From an uncultured Bacteroidia bacterium (GTDB lineage Bacteria > Bacteroidota > Bacteroidia > Bacteroidales > UBA932): a stretch of DNA of 15,720 nt. The notes beneath the pieces are model-generated. The model saw nothing but the letters and a program-made list of their open reading frames with translations. It was not told the origin of the DNA and made no database searches. The DNA lies in contig CADBUS010000006.1 of assembly GCA_902797895.1 (NCBI GenBank), forward strand, positions 1 through 15,720. The letters are read 5' to 3'. Position 1 is the stretch's first letter; every line of letters begins with the position of its first letter. Made by a program: the position numbers and the translations under genes. Positions 15,566-15,720 of the stretch are shown piece after piece.

Positions 15566-15597
15566 CAAAGATAGTGTAAAATTTTGAGCGCAGCGAA
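15566..15597 (-). promoter_or_regulatory. Predicted Bacteroidetes-type promoter for the hypothetical-mutL-rhomboid block
   Basis: On the - strand, TATCTTTG at 15566-15573 matches the Bacteroidetes -7 box TAnnTTTG exactly. Twenty bases upstream lies TTCG (15594-15597), one mismatch from the -33 TTTG element at the expected spacing. Transcription would start near 15559, giving a leader of about 80 bases. The -33 element falls inside the interspersed repeat at 15585-15605, so the repeat may have supplied part of this promoter. Confidence 0.5.
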
Positions 15598-15605
15598 GAA
15601 TCTAT
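15585..15605. repeat. Short interspersed repeat, copy 2
   Basis: These 21 bases, beginning tgagcgcagcgaagaatct, are identical to 10543-10563. The left part of copy 1 (tgtcatt) is not present here. A perfect 10-base palindrome, aggagctcct (15606-15615), follows directly. Confidence 0.8.
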
Positions 15606-15720
15606 AGGAGCTCCTTCCGGCAGTTGTAATACACAGGAAGTTCACTTCGTTTGTTTTGGCTTGCAACTTCGCCGACAGCACCAGCTCCCATCCTTGACTA
15701 TGTGCGTTGGCTTTTCCGCC

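Larger units (their letters stand above)
15556..15720 (-). other. Possible 3' end of an open frame entering from beyond the window
   Basis: On the - strand the frame is open from the window edge to a TAA at 15556-15558 (54 codons; for example GWELVLSAKLQAKTNEVNF near its start). Its last part, YRFFAAL and on, is simply the translation of the interspersed repeat. The + strand is also open over 15598-15720, so openness alone proves little. It may be the end of an upstream gene rewritten by the repeat, a longer repeat element, or chance. No domain was recognised. No other gene, tRNA or hairpin is evident in 15480-15720. Confidence 0.25.

Overview
The window looks like a chromosomal piece of a member of the Bacteroidetes, most likely order Bacteroidales. 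Three things point there. The first is a full Bat ('Bacteroides aerotolerance') gene cluster in its usual order. The second is a block of mutL, rhomboid, endonuclease/exonuclease/phosphatase and YrdC genes. The third is a promoter-like TATCTTTG box that fits the Bacteroidetes -7 consensus TAnnTTTG. Base composition is moderate to AT-leaning throughout, with no abrupt change that would suggest a recently acquired island. No rRNA, tRNA, CRISPR array, insertion sequence or phage gene was seen.

Positions 1-10524 are all on the + strand. They hold a tightly packed operon: a MoxR-type AAA+ ATPase (5' end cut by the window), a cytosolic DUF58 protein, a small BatD-like membrane protein, BatA, a continuous BatB-BatC fusion, BatD and BatE. 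A secreted metallophosphoesterase fused to a PQQ-type beta-propeller follows 27 bases after batE. The known logic of MoxR/VWA systems suggests that the ATPase and DUF58 protein work in the cytosol. The membrane-anchored VWA proteins (BatA, BatB), the TPR parts (BatC, BatE) and BatD would then form an envelope complex. The substrate of such complexes is not known, and the phosphoesterase-propeller is a candidate extra partner.

Positions 10560-15479 are all on the - strand, convergent with the Bat cluster. In transcription order they are a small one-TM conserved hypothetical protein, mutL, a rhomboid protease, a membrane-anchored endonuclease/exonuclease/phosphatase-family enzyme, a YrdC-family threonylcarbamoyl-AMP synthase, and the N-terminal stub of a lipoprotein. 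The likely promoter for this block lies at about 15566-15597.

The most notable points are these. BatB and BatC are fused in frame, and a recognisable BatC signal peptide and start codon are still buried in the middle. A 20-unit (Q/K)DQN repeat lies in the BatC tail, and a second Q/N-rich repeat lies in BatD. MutL has lost the endonuclease metal-binding motif. A short interspersed repeat lies exactly where the lipoprotein gene is cut off, and it recurs near 15585. Four ATGCnnTAAGC elements lie in the leader of the - strand operon.
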